64,000 nucleotides of DNA from Larkinella insperata (GCF_026248825.1 NZ_CP110973.1:5849501-5913500), one strand, 5' to 3'. Counted from the stretch's first letter, positions 19,603-29,668 are shown. Notes: generated from the sequence alone by a model not told the origin. Numbers and translations are program-made.

Positions 19603-19731
19603 AGCATGTTGATAAAAACGGATAAAAAGCCCAAAATGGCCTTCCTGCTAGTAAGTAAGGGAATTAAAGAGAAATAAAAAATCGTTTTGCAGCAGTTTTG
19701 CCGTTTAAAATTTGGCAAAAACCAAACAACA

Positions 19732-19767
19732 CCAACAAACCCAGCCCTGATGGGCTGGGTTTGTTGG
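19732..19767. terminator. Strong Rho-independent terminator
   Basis: A 16-bp perfect stem, CCAACAAACCCAGCCC (19732-19747) with its complement at 19752-19767, around a TGAT loop. It lies 48 bp after the serine hydrolase gene and separates it from the SusC/SusD operon. Confidence 0.85.
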
Positions 19768-19814
19768 ATACAGTGCAGAGCTAAGTACTTCGTTGAGAAG
19801 GGAATGGCGCCGGT

Positions 19815-21614
19815 TTAGTTACCCTGAAGCACAGCTTCGTAAAACTTGTCCAGAATGAGTCCCCGCAAATTCAGGGCGGGTTTGCCGTATGTTTTTCCGT
19901 CATCCGGATACACCCGGTTGGTCAGGCAGATGTAGACCATGTTGTAGCGGGGATCGACCCAGACGTAGGTGCCCGTGTAGCCGCTGTGGCCGTAAGCCTG
20001 GGCGGACGGATACGGTTTGGTGACGGGTTTTGTGGCGCGGGCAAAGCCATAGCCCCGGCCGCTTGCCGCCGATTGCTCCGCCGTAAAAAGGGTTATCGTC
20101 GCGGGGTCGATGTAGCCCACCCCGCCGTACGTTCCCTTGTTGAGGTACATCTGGTACAGAATCGCCAGATCGTTGGCGGTACCGAAAAGCCCGGCATGGC
20201 CTTCAACGCCCCCGGCCATGGCCGCGCCCGGATCGTTAACGTACCCTTGAACCCGCATGTTGCGGAACCAGTTGTCGTTCTCGGTCGTGGGAACAATCCG
20301 CGAACGGGGAAAGCGGTTGCGGGGCAGAAAACCGGTGGCCTGTAGCCCCAGCGGTCGGTACAGTTCGTTCAGAACGAAGTCGTTCAGTTTTTGGTGCGTA
20401 GCGGTTTCGATCACTTCCTTCATCATGTACATGCTAACGTCGCTGTACACGTATCGCCCCCGGGTTTCCACCTTCGACTTCAACGTCACCGGCCACATGA
20501 CCTCCTCGAAGTAATTCTTCCGCAGAAAATACCGGTCGGCCACCTTGGTGGGGAAGTCGGCGGAGGAATCGGCGCTCAGGTCCAGCGGTTTGAGTTGCTC
20601 GTAAAACTTGATATACGGGGTATAACCGGCTTCGTGGAGCAGGGCCTCGCGGACGGTGAGGGTTGCTTTATCCGGAATCAGGCGGGTTTGGGCCACGTAT
20701 TTGCTGATCGGCGCATTCAGATCGACCCGTTTTTGGTCATACAGCCGCATGATGGCCGGGGTCGTGGCGCTGACTTTGGTAACCGAAGCCAGGTCGAAAA
20801 TGTCGTCGAGTTTGGTTACCTCCTCGTTGGTATAGGTGTGATGGCCGTAGGCTTTGTGGAAAATAACCTGCCCGTCTTTGGCCAGCAGCACCACCGCTCC
20901 GGGCGTAACGTGCTGGGCAATACTGACTTCTACCAGCGAATCAATAACCGCCAACCGGTCGCTGTTCACGGCAACGGCTTCCGGAACCGAATACCCCAGC
21001 CGCGTTTTGGGGGTGGTAAATCCGCTGCCCTGCTGAAACGGTTTGCTGTAGGAAACCGGCAGCCGGTTGGCAGTCCCGATGCCCCCGAAAATCAACTGGG
21101 CCGCGGCCGCAGTTCCTTCCACCGTGTTACCCGGCGACCAGATGACGGGCGCCGTCAACGGGTCCAGAAAAGCCAGATTCTGGCCGCTCCCGGTCAAAAC
21201 AACCAAAACCCGGTTGCTGGCCTGCTGTTCCCGGATGAAGTTCAGCAACCCCGGCCCAAAAGGCGACGACTCCGATAACGTAATGAGGATGAGGTTATGG
21301 AGTTTCAGGCGGTCGTGCAGGGCAAAAAAAGCGGAGTCGTTTGGCGAAGACCCCAGCGAAAAACCCGTTACCGGCGCATACTTCGACGCAATGCTGTCAA
21401 AAACCGCCGGATGACTGCCTCCGCAATGGACGCTGGCTATTCTGACATCCCGAAGATCCGCCAGCGGAACCAGCCTGGATTGATTATTGAGCAGAACGAT
21501 CTGCTTTTCAGCCTCTTTGACGGCGGCCAGGGTGCGCAGATTCCGGGCATGATTTTGAGCAAGAAGCGGGCTGCCCGTCAGCAGCCACAGCAGACTCCAC
21601 CAATACACTTTCAT
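19815..21614 (-). CDS. Secreted serine hydrolase (beta-lactamase/AmpC-like) with N-terminal GH3 C-terminal-type domain
   Basis: A 599-residue exported protein (signal peptide cleaved after about residue 20). Residues about 35-200 resemble the C-terminal domain of GH3 glycosidases, ending with the typical GN-hydrophobic-PVSY segment. Residues about 215-595 form a class C beta-lactamase/penicillin-binding-like domain with SVTK (Ser277, Lys280), a YSD motif in the YxN position, and GHSGYTGT as the third motif. In Bacteroidota, long fusions of a full GH3 N-acetylglucosaminidase with this hydrolase are common; here the GH3 catalytic domain is absent. It likely acts on peptidoglycan fragments or other esters/amides in the periplasm. 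An M23 peptidase gene lies just upstream. Confidence 0.88.
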   Translation of the reverse strand: MKVYWWSLLWLLTGSPLLAQNHARNLRTLAAVKEAEKQIVLLNNQSRLVPLADLRDVRIASVHCGGSHPAVFDSIASKYAPVTGFSLGSSPNDSAFFALHDRLKLHNLILITLSESSPFGPGLLNFIREQQASNRVLVVLTGSGQNLAFLDPLTAPVIWSPGNTVEGTAAAAQLIFGGIGTANRLPVSYSKPFQQGSGFTTPKTRLGYSVPEAVAVNSDRLAVIDSLVEVSIAQHVTPGAVVLLAKDGQVIFHKAYGHHTYTNEEVTKLDDIFDLASVTKVSATTPAIMRLYDQKRVDLNAPISKYVAQTRLIPDKATLTVREALLHEAGYTPYIKFYEQLKPLDLSADSSADFPTKVADRYFLRKNYFEEVMWPVTLKSKVETRGRYVYSDVSMYMMKEVIETATHQKLNDFVLNELYRPLGLQATGFLPRNRFPRSRIVPTTENDNWFRNMRVQGYVNDPGAAMAGGVEGHAGLFGTANDLAILYQMYLNKGTYGGVGYIDPATITLFTAEQSAASGRGYGFARATKPVTKPYPSAQAYGHSGYTGTYVWVDPRYNMVYICLTNRVYPDDGKTYGKPALNLRGLILDKFYEAVLQGN

Positions 21615-21707
21615 AGGCTGGCAAGAACGGGAATAGCCGCTGAAAATTCAATGCCCGGCCGCACAAATGTTGCGCTTGTCCGTCGGTAACGGACCCGTAT
21701 TGCCGGG

Positions 21708-22565
21708 TTATTTTACCTCCGGCAAATCAGCCGGGTCGATTAGTAGAAAACCGGGATTGATGCAGGCTCCGTGCCAGCGAACGCCAAAATGCAGGTGAGG
21801 GCCGGTCACCCGCCCGGTTTGCCCGACGCGGCCAATCTCCTGCCCCTTCTGAACCGTCTGACCGGGTTTTACCGAGAAACTTTTCAGGTGAAAATACTCC
21901 GAAATAAGGCCATTGCCGTGGTCGATGTAAACGGCATTTCCGCTGTAGAACTGATTGGCCGCCAGCCGCACCCGGCCGTTGGCGACACTCAGCACGGGTT
22001 TGCTCTCGGTGAGCGGATAGTCCTGGCCGGTATGCCGGTCGCGGGCCTGGCCGTTGAACGTGCGGCAGGCGCCAAAATTCCCCTCGCCCCTTGGCAGCGG
22101 ACTGGCCGGTTTGCCGATGGGCAGGTCGAAAACCGCCGGCCGAACGCTGGCCTGGTAACTAATCAGCGGTTTTACCTCTGCCGCTTCGCGGGTGGCTCTC
22201 TTCCGGTTTTCCGGCGAAACGTTGATGTACTCTTTCTTGGGGAAATTGGGAAAGTCTTCCGGTCGGCAGGGCTTTTCGGTCACAATGAGCTGGGCCGTTT
22301 CCAGCTTGCCCCCGGTGGTTCGGCGGGATATGGTGTAACTCCCGGCTTTCATTTCCATGTCAATCGGGTAGTAGCAGGTGCCATTGACGGCTGGCCAGAC
22401 CCGCTTTTCCAGACTGCATCGGAGGCAGTTCCCCGCCCAGCGGCCCACCTCACCCTGCGCTACCCGTACCGATTTCTGGGCGGTTCCGGCAGGTGTCTGG
22501 CCCGTCTGAAAGGCTGATAAACTAAGCAATCCACTGACAACTAGCGCATTCAACAAGAGGTTCAT
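21708..22565 (-). CDS. M23-family (LytM-like) zinc metallopeptidase, secreted
   Basis: A 285-residue protein from the ATG at 22565, which gives a good signal peptide (MNLLLNALVVSGLLSLSAFQ). An N-terminal segment holds four cysteines. The C-terminal third is an M23 domain with the metal and catalytic residues in place: H178 and D182 (RHTGQD), H257-x-H259 (HLHFG). Such enzymes cut peptide bridges in peptidoglycan. It is co-directional with the serine hydrolase 93 bp downstream, so the two may act together on the wall (inference). Confidence 0.9.
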   Translation of the reverse strand: MNLLLNALVVSGLLSLSAFQTGQTPAGTAQKSVRVAQGEVGRWAGNCLRCSLEKRVWPAVNGTCYYPIDMEMKAGSYTISRRTTGGKLETAQLIVTEKPCRPEDFPNFPKKEYINVSPENRKRATREAAEVKPLISYQASVRPAVFDLPIGKPASPLPRGEGNFGACRTFNGQARDRHTGQDYPLTESKPVLSVANGRVRLAANQFYSGNAVYIDHGNGLISEYFHLKSFSVKPGQTVQKGQEIGRVGQTGRVTGPHLHFGVRWHGACINPGFLLIDPADLPEVK

Positions 22566-23050
22566 GGTTTCTGACTCGTTTACGTTTCCGTTACAACCCA
22601 ACTCGCCGGGGCACTGTTTTCGGGAAAGTCGGCCTTGGGCGTCTGGTGGATGCCGTCAGGGCGGTTTACCGGACATTCCGGCGGACGCTCCCGGCGCGAC
22701 GGGGCCGGCTGCACGGACCCGTTTCCTTACTTTTCTCCGTTCGGGTAAGCAAATGCCGGGCGTTTGCCTTAAAGGGTCAGCAGTTAGCTTTCACGCAACG
22801 ACTCCCTGATGATGACGAAACTCAACGCTACTCCGAATAGCCACCTGGCAGATTCCGACAACTTCCGCGGAAACCTGTCTTAACGAGAAACGATTGCCGA
22901 CCCGGCCGGGGTCGGCACCCACCCGTCGTGCCCGCTAGGCCGGGCGGGTGGTGTGGTCAACAGCGTCCAACCCGGTTGCCCTTCACATCCCGAACCAGCC
23001 TGCTTCTACCGCGTACCGACGGATTCATTGTTTACCCCAACTCAACTCTT
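22566..23050. other. Intergenic region between divergent genes, with two GC-rich hairpins
   Basis: No gene is supported here. Two stem-loops stand out: GCCGACCC/GGGTCGGC at 22896-22916, and a longer imperfect one at 22919-22951 built on CCACCCG/CGGGTGG with an inner GCCCG/CGGGC pair. They lie 100-155 bp before the SusC start and may belong to the leader or control region of that operon. Neither is followed by a T tract on the plus strand. Confidence 0.45.
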
Positions 23051-26000
23051 ATGAGAAAAACTACCCGATGGATGCCCTTTAAAAAGTGGCCCATATTATT
23101 GATCACCTGCTTTATCCTGTTTTGTGGTGTGCCGTTGCTGGCGCAGGACGTTGCCATTACCGGAAAAGTGACGTCCTCAGACGACGGCTCCCCGCTGCCG
23201 GGGGTGAGCATTGTCGTGAAGGGAACCACCCGGGGAACCACAACGGATGTGGAAGGGAATTACCGACTTACAGCGCCCCCATCGACAACACTGACGTTTT
23301 CCTTCGTCGGGTTCCGGTCACAGGACATTGTCGTAGGAAACCGGCGGACGCTGAATGTTGTACTGGCCGCTGATGCCGCCCTGCTGAATGAGGTCGTCGT
23401 GACCGGGTTTGGGATTCAGCGGACGGAGCGGGAAATCGGTACGTCGGTCGCCCGCATCAACAGCGCACAGATCAACCAGGCGGCCCCGGTCAACGTCGCA
23501 AACGGATTAGCGGCTAAAGTATCCGGTTTGCAGATCAGCACCACCAACAACGCCGTAGGGGCCGGGGTGCGCATCACGCTCCGGGGAAACCGCTCTTTTC
23601 TGGGCAACAACCAGCCCCTGCTGGTTGTCGACGGTGTGGTATCGGACATCGGGTTTCTGACTTCCATCAACCCCAACGACATTGAAAGTACCACGGTTTT
23701 GAAAGGCCCCAGCGCGGCCGCCCTCTACGGTTCGGATGCCTCCAACGGGGCGCTGATTGTAACCACCAAGCGGGGCACCCAAAACAACAAACCGCAGATT
23801 ACCTACACCAACAACACGCAGTTCGAGAGCATTTCGTACATGCCCGGCCTGCAAACCCAGTTTGGCGGCAACGGGGGGGAAGGCGCTCCGTACTACAACC
23901 GCAATTACAACCGGCTGTACGTTCCCTACGAAAACCAGCAGTTTGGCCCGGCCTACGACGGCTCCCTGCAACCCCTCGGCTACGGCGTTCAGGTATGGGA
24001 TGCCAACGGAAACGTAGCGATTGATACCCTGATGGTGCCCTACGCGGCCCCTCGCAAAGACCCTCGCCGGGCGTTTTTCAACACCGGCGTTACCCAGCAG
24101 CACGACGTTTCGTACCGGATCGGGGATGCCCAGAACTTTTTTGGCCTGAGCTTGCAGCGCGTCGATCAGACCGGCGTGGTTCCGAACGATCACTACCAGC
24201 GCAGCACCATCAGCGTGCGAGGTGGACGCTCGGTTGATAAAATTACGACCAACGCCAGCATTCAGTTCGCTTACCAGAGCCTTAATACCGAGAACGGCGA
24301 TTTTAACCAGAACCGGCCCGTGTACTGGAACGTGCTGAACCAGCAGGCCCACGCTCCCCTCAACGATTATCCGCTGAACGACATCACGTCGCCGTACGGC
24401 AACGTAAACGGATTCTACAACGCCTATTACCCCAATCCGCACTGGCAGGTTACCGACAATAACTCCCGCCGGGTAACGAATATTTACACCATCCAGGGTT
24501 CCGTCGACGCGGGCTACCAGGTCAATAACTGGATTAATGTCCTCTACCGGATTGGCGGGCAGGTTTATAATTCGCAGTTGAAGGCCCACATTGCCGACGT
24601 CATCTTTTCGGAATATGCCACCGGTGATCCCTGGGAAGCGGGTAACATCGCGTCGTCGGCGGGCGGGCATACCAACGCCACCGTTCAGGACGCTATGCAG
24701 CTGCGAACCCGGTTTACGGGCGATCTGCTGGTTACGCTCAGCCCCAAATTCGGCGATTTCACCACCAAGCTGATTCTGGGCCAGCAAACCCGGCAGGAGT
24801 TCGGGCGGTCGATGTACGATTACGCCGGAGCCCTCGTTGTTCCCGGCACGTACAACATTGCCAACCGACTCGGAAACCCGACCGTATCGGAATACAACAG
24901 CCAAAACCGGCTGATCGGAGTATTCGGTGATGTGACCGTAGGCTACCAGGATTTTGCGTTTCTTCACGCGACGGGCCGCAATGACTGGACCACCCTGCTG
25001 GCGCCGAGCAACCGCTCGTTTTTTTACCCCAGCGTTGATGCGTCGGTGATTCTGTCGGAGGTTCTTCCGGCGCTGAAAAACAGCCAGGCCATCGGTTACG
25101 CCAAGGTTCGGGCGGGCTGGTCGCGGGTTGGGCAGGTCAACGTTGCGCCCTATCAATTGCAAAACGTCTTCAACCCCGGCACGGGTTTTCCGTTTGGCGG
25201 GCAGGCGGGTTTTGGGCAAAGTACGCAGCAGAACGACCCAAACCTGCGCCCCGAGTTTACGACCAGCACCGAAGTGGGGCTGGAAGTGGGGTTGTTCGAC
25301 CGGTTTAACCTGGAAGCCGTTTACTACAACACCCGCACAACCAACCAGACCGTTCCCATCGAAGTTTCGCGGGCCACCGGCTATTCATCGGCGCTGGTCA
25401 ACACGGGGTCCATGCGAAACCGGGGGGTTGAGCTGGATCTGCGGACCATCCGCCCGCTGGTCAACGCCGGTGATTTTAGCTGGGATCTGAACGCCAACTT
25501 TACCTACCTGCAAAGCCTGGTGACGGATGTGTACCAGGGTTTGGATCGCATAAACATTCCGTACGGCACCGACCCCTACCGGCCGGCCCTGTCTCCCACG
25601 GCCTCGAACGTCTACGCGGGCAAAGGTCTCCCCTACCCGGCTTTGTTTGTCAGCGACATTCAACGCGTGCAGACCACCGACCCGACTGCCGCCAATTACG
25701 ATCCCAGCGGCCAGTTTGCCGGGCGGCCCGTGGTGGATGCAACGGGCTACCCCATCCTGGACCCCACGCTCCGGTACGCCGGTACGACCCAGCCCAAATA
25801 CCGCTTTGGCCTGAACAACACCTTCAAATACAGAAGCATCAGTTTGTCGGCGGTGGTTGAATACCGCGGTGGGGCCGTGATCTACAACGCCATCGGAGAC
25901 GCGCTGGAATTTACGGGAGCGGGAATTCGGACCACTTACGCCGGTCGGCAGAATTTCGTTTTTCCCAGTTCCGTTCTGGTGACGGGGCAAAATACGGACG

Positions 26001-26374
26001 GTACGAACATCTACGCCCCCAACACCAACGTGACCACGCGGGACGGCAACCTGGTGCTCTGGACCAATTCGGGCTTCAACAACGCGGGCTACAGCTACGT
26101 AACGAGCGCCGATTTCTGGAAGCTCCGGGAAGTGGCCCTGAGTTACACCATTCCCACGTCCATACTGGCCCGCACCCGGGTCGTTAAATCGGTGAACGTG
26201 GCGCTGACGGGCCGGAATCTGCTCATGCTGCGCCCCAAAACCAACGTCTTTTCCGACCCCGAATTTTCGGGCGGTGCCAACGCCAACGACACCAGCAACG
26301 CCGTCGGAACCACCACCGAATACCAGACGCCCCCCACCCGGTTTTACGGTTTTCGGCTCAGCTTCGGTTTTTAA
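23051..26374 (+). CDS. SusC/RagA-family TonB-dependent outer-membrane transporter
   Basis: The frame opens earlier, but the ATG at 23051 gives the proper start: MRKTTRW followed by a signal peptide ending GVPLLAQ. The 1107-residue product has a carboxypeptidase-regulatory-like domain (VAITGKVTSSDDGSPLPGV...), the LNEVVVTGFG TonB box, a plug domain with LLVVDGVVS and VLKGPSAAALYGSDASNGAL, and a barrel ending RLSFGF. First gene of a three-gene operon with a SusD-like and a DUF1735 lipoprotein. Substrate unknown. Confidence 0.95.
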   Translation: MRKTTRWMPFKKWPILLITCFILFCGVPLLAQDVAITGKVTSSDDGSPLPGVSIVVKGTTRGTTTDVEGNYRLTAPPSTTLTFSFVGFRSQDIVVGNRRTLNVVLAADAALLNEVVVTGFGIQRTEREIGTSVARINSAQINQAAPVNVANGLAAKVSGLQISTTNNAVGAGVRITLRGNRSFLGNNQPLLVVDGVVSDIGFLTSINPNDIESTTVLKGPSAAALYGSDASNGALIVTTKRGTQNNKPQITYTNNTQFESISYMPGLQTQFGGNGGEGAPYYNRNYNRLYVPYENQQFGPAYDGSLQPLGYGVQVWDANGNVAIDTLMVPYAAPRKDPRRAFFNTGVTQQHDVSYRIGDAQNFFGLSLQRVDQTGVVPNDHYQRSTISVRGGRSVDKITTNASIQFAYQSLNTENGDFNQNRPVYWNVLNQQAHAPLNDYPLNDITSPYGNVNGFYNAYYPNPHWQVTDNNSRRVTNIYTIQGSVDAGYQVNNWINVLYRIGGQVYNSQLKAHIADVIFSEYATGDPWEAGNIASSAGGHTNATVQDAMQLRTRFTGDLLVTLSPKFGDFTTKLILGQQTRQEFGRSMYDYAGALVVPGTYNIANRLGNPTVSEYNSQNRLIGVFGDVTVGYQDFAFLHATGRNDWTTLLAPSNRSFFYPSVDASVILSEVLPALKNSQAIGYAKVRAGWSRVGQVNVAPYQLQNVFNPGTGFPFGGQAGFGQSTQQNDPNLRPEFTTSTEVGLEVGLFDRFNLEAVYYNTRTTNQTVPIEVSRATGYSSALVNTGSMRNRGVELDLRTIRPLVNAGDFSWDLNANFTYLQSLVTDVYQGLDRINIPYGTDPYRPALSPTASNVYAGKGLPYPALFVSDIQRVQTTDPTAANYDPSGQFAGRPVVDATGYPILDPTLRYAGTTQPKYRFGLNNTFKYRSISLSAVVEYRGGAVIYNAIGDALEFTGAGIRTTYAGRQNFVFPSSVLVTGQNTDGTNIYAPNTNVTTRDGNLVLWTNSGFNNAGYSYVTSADFWKLREVALSYTIPTSILARTRVVKSVNVALTGRNLLMLRPKTNVFSDPEFSGGANANDTSNAVGTTTEYQTPPTRFYGFRLSFGF

Positions 26375-26395
26375 TCACTTCGATCAGCAAACATC

Positions 26396-27901
26396 ATGAA
26401 CTCCATAAAAAAACGAACGGCGGGCCTGCTGATGGGCCTGGTCATCCTGGTGACGGGGTGCAAAAATTACCTCGACGTCAACAACAACCCCAACCAGGTG
26501 ACAGCCGCGACTCCGCAGTTGGTCCTGCCCGGTGCGCTGGCCGCGACGGGCTGGTACCTCACCGGCAATGCGCCCAGCGGAAATACCGGAAATTTCTATT
26601 TTCTGAATTTATGGATGGGCTACTGGAACTGGAGCGGCAACTTTTCGATTGCCACCTCCGACAAAAATTACCTGTTTACGCAGTCGTTCAACAACAGCAT
26701 CTGGTCCAGCGCCTACCTCATCCTGAACAACTACCAATACATTGACAACCAAGCTGCCGCGCAAAATCAGCCCATCCTTCGGGGCATGGCGAAAATCATG
26801 AAAGCCCTGCATTTTCAGATTCTGGTGGATACGTACGGCAACGTTCCGTACACGTCGGCCCTGCAGGGTACGACCAACATTTTGCCCACCTACGAAAGCG
26901 GGCAGGTCATTTACGAGGATTTGTTCCGGCAGCTCGATTCGGCCCAGGTTCTGCTCAACGCCGGCACCGGTACGCTCAACCCGGGTACCAACGACATTCT
27001 GTTCGGGGGCGACGTCAGCAAGTGGCTGAAATTCGGGAATACCCTGAAGCTCCGCATGTTGCTGCGGCAATCCGAAAAACCCGAACGGGCGCCGTTCATT
27101 CAGACCCAGCTGGCAGCCCTCAACGCGTCGGGGTACGGCTTTCTCGGTCCGCGGGAAAACGCGAGCGTCAATCCGGGCTACAGCAACTCCCAGAACCAGC
27201 AGAATCCGCTGTACGGAGCCTTTTACGCCATCAACGGCAACCCTACGTCGCTCAACAACCAGTACAAGGCCAACCGGTACGGCATTCAGTTTTACCAGCA
27301 GACCAACGATCCCCGAATAGGCGCCTTTTACACGCCCGTGCCGGGAACGACCAATACGTTCAACGGCACCTATTTCGGCACAACCGAACCGCTGGTCAAC
27401 AGCCAGGTGTCGAATGTCGGGCCGGGGGTTCTGCGGAATGTCAGCCAGGCGTCGCCCATCCTGCAATCGCACGAAAGTCTCTTCATGCAGTCGGAAGCAG
27501 CCCTGCGCGGGTGGATCCCGGGCGACCCGAAAGCGTTGTACCAGTCGGCCATTACCGAATCGTTCATCAACGTGGGCCGTACGGCCGCCGAAGCCGTAGC
27601 GTATTACTCCCAGTCCAACGAACCCAACGTAAACTGGGACGCATCGCCCAACAAGCTGGAAGCCATCATTACCCAGAAATGGGCTTCGGAAAACGGCACG
27701 GCTCCATTCGAAGCCTGGTCGGATTACCGCCGGCTGGGGTTGCCGGGCACCATCCCGATTTCCCAAGACCCGAGCGTAACGGTGCGGCAGATTCCCGTCC
27801 GGTTGCTCTACCCCACCAGCGAATACAGCAACAACGCCACCAATGTTGGCACGCAGGGAACCATCAATCAATTCACCAGCAAGATTTTCTGGATGAAGTA
27901 A
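26396..27901 (+). CDS. SusD/RagB-like nutrient-binding lipoprotein (SusD-like family 2 type)
   Basis: A 501-residue lipoprotein with lipobox VTGCKNYLDVNNNPN. The opening motif and the 'tATPqLvLPgALaatg' block fit the SusD-like_2 group rather than classical SusD. It starts 21 bp after its SusC partner. Mature chain is helical with many Asn/Gln residues; the C-terminal region (ITQKWASENG ... EAWSDYRRLGLP) is a family hallmark. It would form the lid of the transporter complex on the cell surface. Confidence 0.93.
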   Translation: MNSIKKRTAGLLMGLVILVTGCKNYLDVNNNPNQVTAATPQLVLPGALAATGWYLTGNAPSGNTGNFYFLNLWMGYWNWSGNFSIATSDKNYLFTQSFNNSIWSSAYLILNNYQYIDNQAAAQNQPILRGMAKIMKALHFQILVDTYGNVPYTSALQGTTNILPTYESGQVIYEDLFRQLDSAQVLLNAGTGTLNPGTNDILFGGDVSKWLKFGNTLKLRMLLRQSEKPERAPFIQTQLAALNASGYGFLGPRENASVNPGYSNSQNQQNPLYGAFYAINGNPTSLNNQYKANRYGIQFYQQTNDPRIGAFYTPVPGTTNTFNGTYFGTTEPLVNSQVSNVGPGVLRNVSQASPILQSHESLFMQSEAALRGWIPGDPKALYQSAITESFINVGRTAAEAVAYYSQSNEPNVNWDASPNKLEAIITQKWASENGTAPFEAWSDYRRLGLPGTIPISQDPSVTVRQIPVRLLYPTSEYSNNATNVGTQGTINQFTSKIFWMK

Positions 27902-27924
27902 AACCGTTCATCGACTCCATTCCT

Positions 27925-28443
27925 ATGAAACAAGTCATCCATTATGCCGTAGCCGCGGTTCTGGCCGTTGGTCTGATCGCCTGCCTGAACGACGACGAAC
28001 ATTTTGTCGATTTCGCCGGGGCGGGTTACGTGGCTGAACTACCGTATGCCGCCAACCGGGATATCCTCAAGACCGTATCGGTACCCGCCAGCGCTACTTC
28101 CACTGTCGCGCCGATCGACATCAACATTGCCTCCCCCCAGCCGCCCACGCAGGATATGGCCGTCACGGTGGCCGTTGATACCGCAGCCCTGACCGCCTAC
28201 AATACCGCCCGGGGGTCGGCTTACGTCATGCTGCCCGCGACGGCTTACCAACTGACCAACCCGACCGTCACCGTCCCAGCGGGCCAGCGGATAGCGACGG
28301 TCACGGTCAATCTCCTGGGTGCGCAGGTTCCCGCTTCCGGCGGGCCGTACGCCCTGCCCATCCGGATCACGGCGGTCCCGGAAAATGTGGTGATCAGCGC
28401 CAATTACGCAACCCAGATTCTGGTCATTTCCCGAACGCCCTGA
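27925..28443 (+). CDS. DUF1735-type surface lipoprotein
   Basis: A 172-residue protein starting at the ATG at 27925, 23 bp after the SusD-like gene. The lipobox VGLIAC gives a lipidated Cys20. The mature part is one beta-rich domain of the DUF1735 type (SVPASATSTVAPIDINI...), which in Bacteroidota Sus-like operons is usually a surface glycan- or protein-binding module. It likely assists substrate capture by the SusC/SusD pair. A strong terminator follows 20 bp after the stop. Confidence 0.85.
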   Translation: MKQVIHYAVAAVLAVGLIACLNDDEHFVDFAGAGYVAELPYAANRDILKTVSVPASATSTVAPIDINIASPQPPTQDMAVTVAVDTAALTAYNTARGSAYVMLPATAYQLTNPTVTVPAGQRIATVTVNLLGAQVPASGGPYALPIRITAVPENVVISANYATQILVISRTP

Positions 28444-28463
28444 TCGGCCTTGACGTCCCGGCT

Positions 28464-28513
28464 GGCCCAAAAACCGAACCCGTGCAACTTACACGGGTTC
28501 GGTTTTTTGGGCC
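28464..28513. terminator. Bidirectional Rho-independent terminator
   Basis: A stem of about 20 bp, with ACCGAACCCGTG and CACGGGTTCGGT as its core and A/T tracts outside, within 28464-28513. It lies between the convergent DUF1735 and secreted-protein genes and serves both. Confidence 0.88.
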
Positions 28514-28516
28514 GGT

Positions 28517-29188
28517 TTACTTACCGCCGACGGATATTTGCGCCTGTTCTTCGGCCAGCGACGCGGAAACCGGTTTTTCAGCCAGGTAATTGTACCGGCT
28601 GATGAGCCGCAGTTGCCCCACTACATTGGTGGCGCGGTTGATCCGGTATTCCGTAAATTCCTTCTTAAAAACTGCCCGCAAAGACGGCCATATCTGTCGA
28701 TAAAAAGCCGTCAGCGGCACTAGTTCATCCTGAAAATAAACCAGGTACGTATAATTATTTAAGTCTCTCACCAATTCAGCGTCTGAGCTGAACCCCGACA
28801 GGTTGCCAAATTTTATCAGTCCCTGACTGGTCGTTAATTTCCGGTAGACCGGCAGCGTTCCCTGGAAAACTTCTTCAAAAATCTGCGGCTGACGAAGACC
28901 GGACTTTGCCGGACAGCTAACCGTGGCAAACTTACGGATGGTGTTGGCTTGCCGGTCGAGATAGGTAAACCGTTCGACCTGATTTGCCGAGTACGCTTTG
29001 ATCTGGGAGCCCGCCCGGAATTGTACAACTTGAGCGGCCCAGTTAAAATTCATTTCCCCTTTCAATTCCGTTCCATTCCGCAACCAGAGCTCCCCCTCGT
29101 TCCATTCAGTTGGTTCAATGGCCGAAACACTGCCTCCCACAGCATTTAACCAGATTACTAGCATCACTACCCTCGCCTTCATATTCAT
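28517..29188 (-). CDS. Hypothetical exported protein
   Basis: About 223 residues from the preferred ATG at 29188 (MNMKARVVMLVIWLNAVGG, a signal peptide). An in-frame ATG at 29212 is an alternative that would put charged residues before the signal. The mature part begins with a beta-rich segment (GELWLRNGTELKGEMNF...) that resembles small DUF-type proteins describing 'inducible' surface properties, but I cannot name a family. Convergent with the DUF1735 gene. Host-like codon use. Confidence 0.72.
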   Translation of the reverse strand: MNMKARVVMLVIWLNAVGGSVSAIEPTEWNEGELWLRNGTELKGEMNFNWAAQVVQFRAGSQIKAYSANQVERFTYLDRQANTIRKFATVSCPAKSGLRQPQIFEEVFQGTLPVYRKLTTSQGLIKFGNLSGFSSDAELVRDLNNYTYLVYFQDELVPLTAFYRQIWPSLRAVFKKEFTEYRINRATNVVGQLRLISRYNYLAEKPVSASLAEEQAQISVGGK

Positions 29189-29428
29189 ACGTGCCTTTTT
29201 GTCGGACAACATTTCAACCCGACACCGATGAACAAGAAATAGGAATGCCAGCCGTCAGAAGCCCTATTTTTTACTTTTTTAAAACCAAATTCGAATCAGT
29301 AAAATTGGACTTTATCAGGATAAGCTCATTGGTCTCCATTCCAGACTTAAACCGGTTTGGACTAAAACAGACGGCTTGATTTTGCTGAAATTGTTTTTCC
29401 CGTTTGCTCATTTTCCGGCTCGCACCCG

Positions 29429-29469
29429 GTGGGTAACCCACACCCCATCTTTGTGGGAACGCTCCTACA
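29429..29469. repeat. Short intergenic element, copy A
   Basis: A 41-bp segment beginning GTGGGTAACC and ending GCTCCTACA. Internal GTGGG/CCCAC symmetry lets it fold into a small hairpin. A diverged copy lies at 29669-29710. Looks like a REP-type dispersed element of Cytophagales genomes (inference). Confidence 0.35.
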
Positions 29470-29668
29470 AAAAATACAAATTTAACTCTCAAATTCCTGA
29501 AAGATCACGTTGCTGACTGATTGCATCCCAAATTGATGTCGTCTATGCCGTTCTGTTTATCAGAAACCTAAACCAAAATCTGTTAAAATAAGGAAACGGC
29601 CTTTCCGAAAAGGGTTGTGATGGCAAGTTTTATCCGATCTCGGCCGGTGTCTTTTGAACCCCGACAAA

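Noticed and set aside
22928..23050. Upstream extension of the SusC frame to 22928
   Set aside because: Adds 41 Arg/Pro-rich residues before a normal signal peptide; the ATG at 23051 gives the usual SusC start.
23507..25219. 570-codon minus-strand open frame inside the SusC gene
   Set aside because: Opposes an unmistakable SusC barrel gene; Val/Arg/Gly-rich translation without any family pattern.
26609..27871. 420-codon minus-strand open frame inside the SusD-like gene
   Set aside because: Shadow of the SusD-like gene, with arginine/valine-rich composition and no signal or domain.
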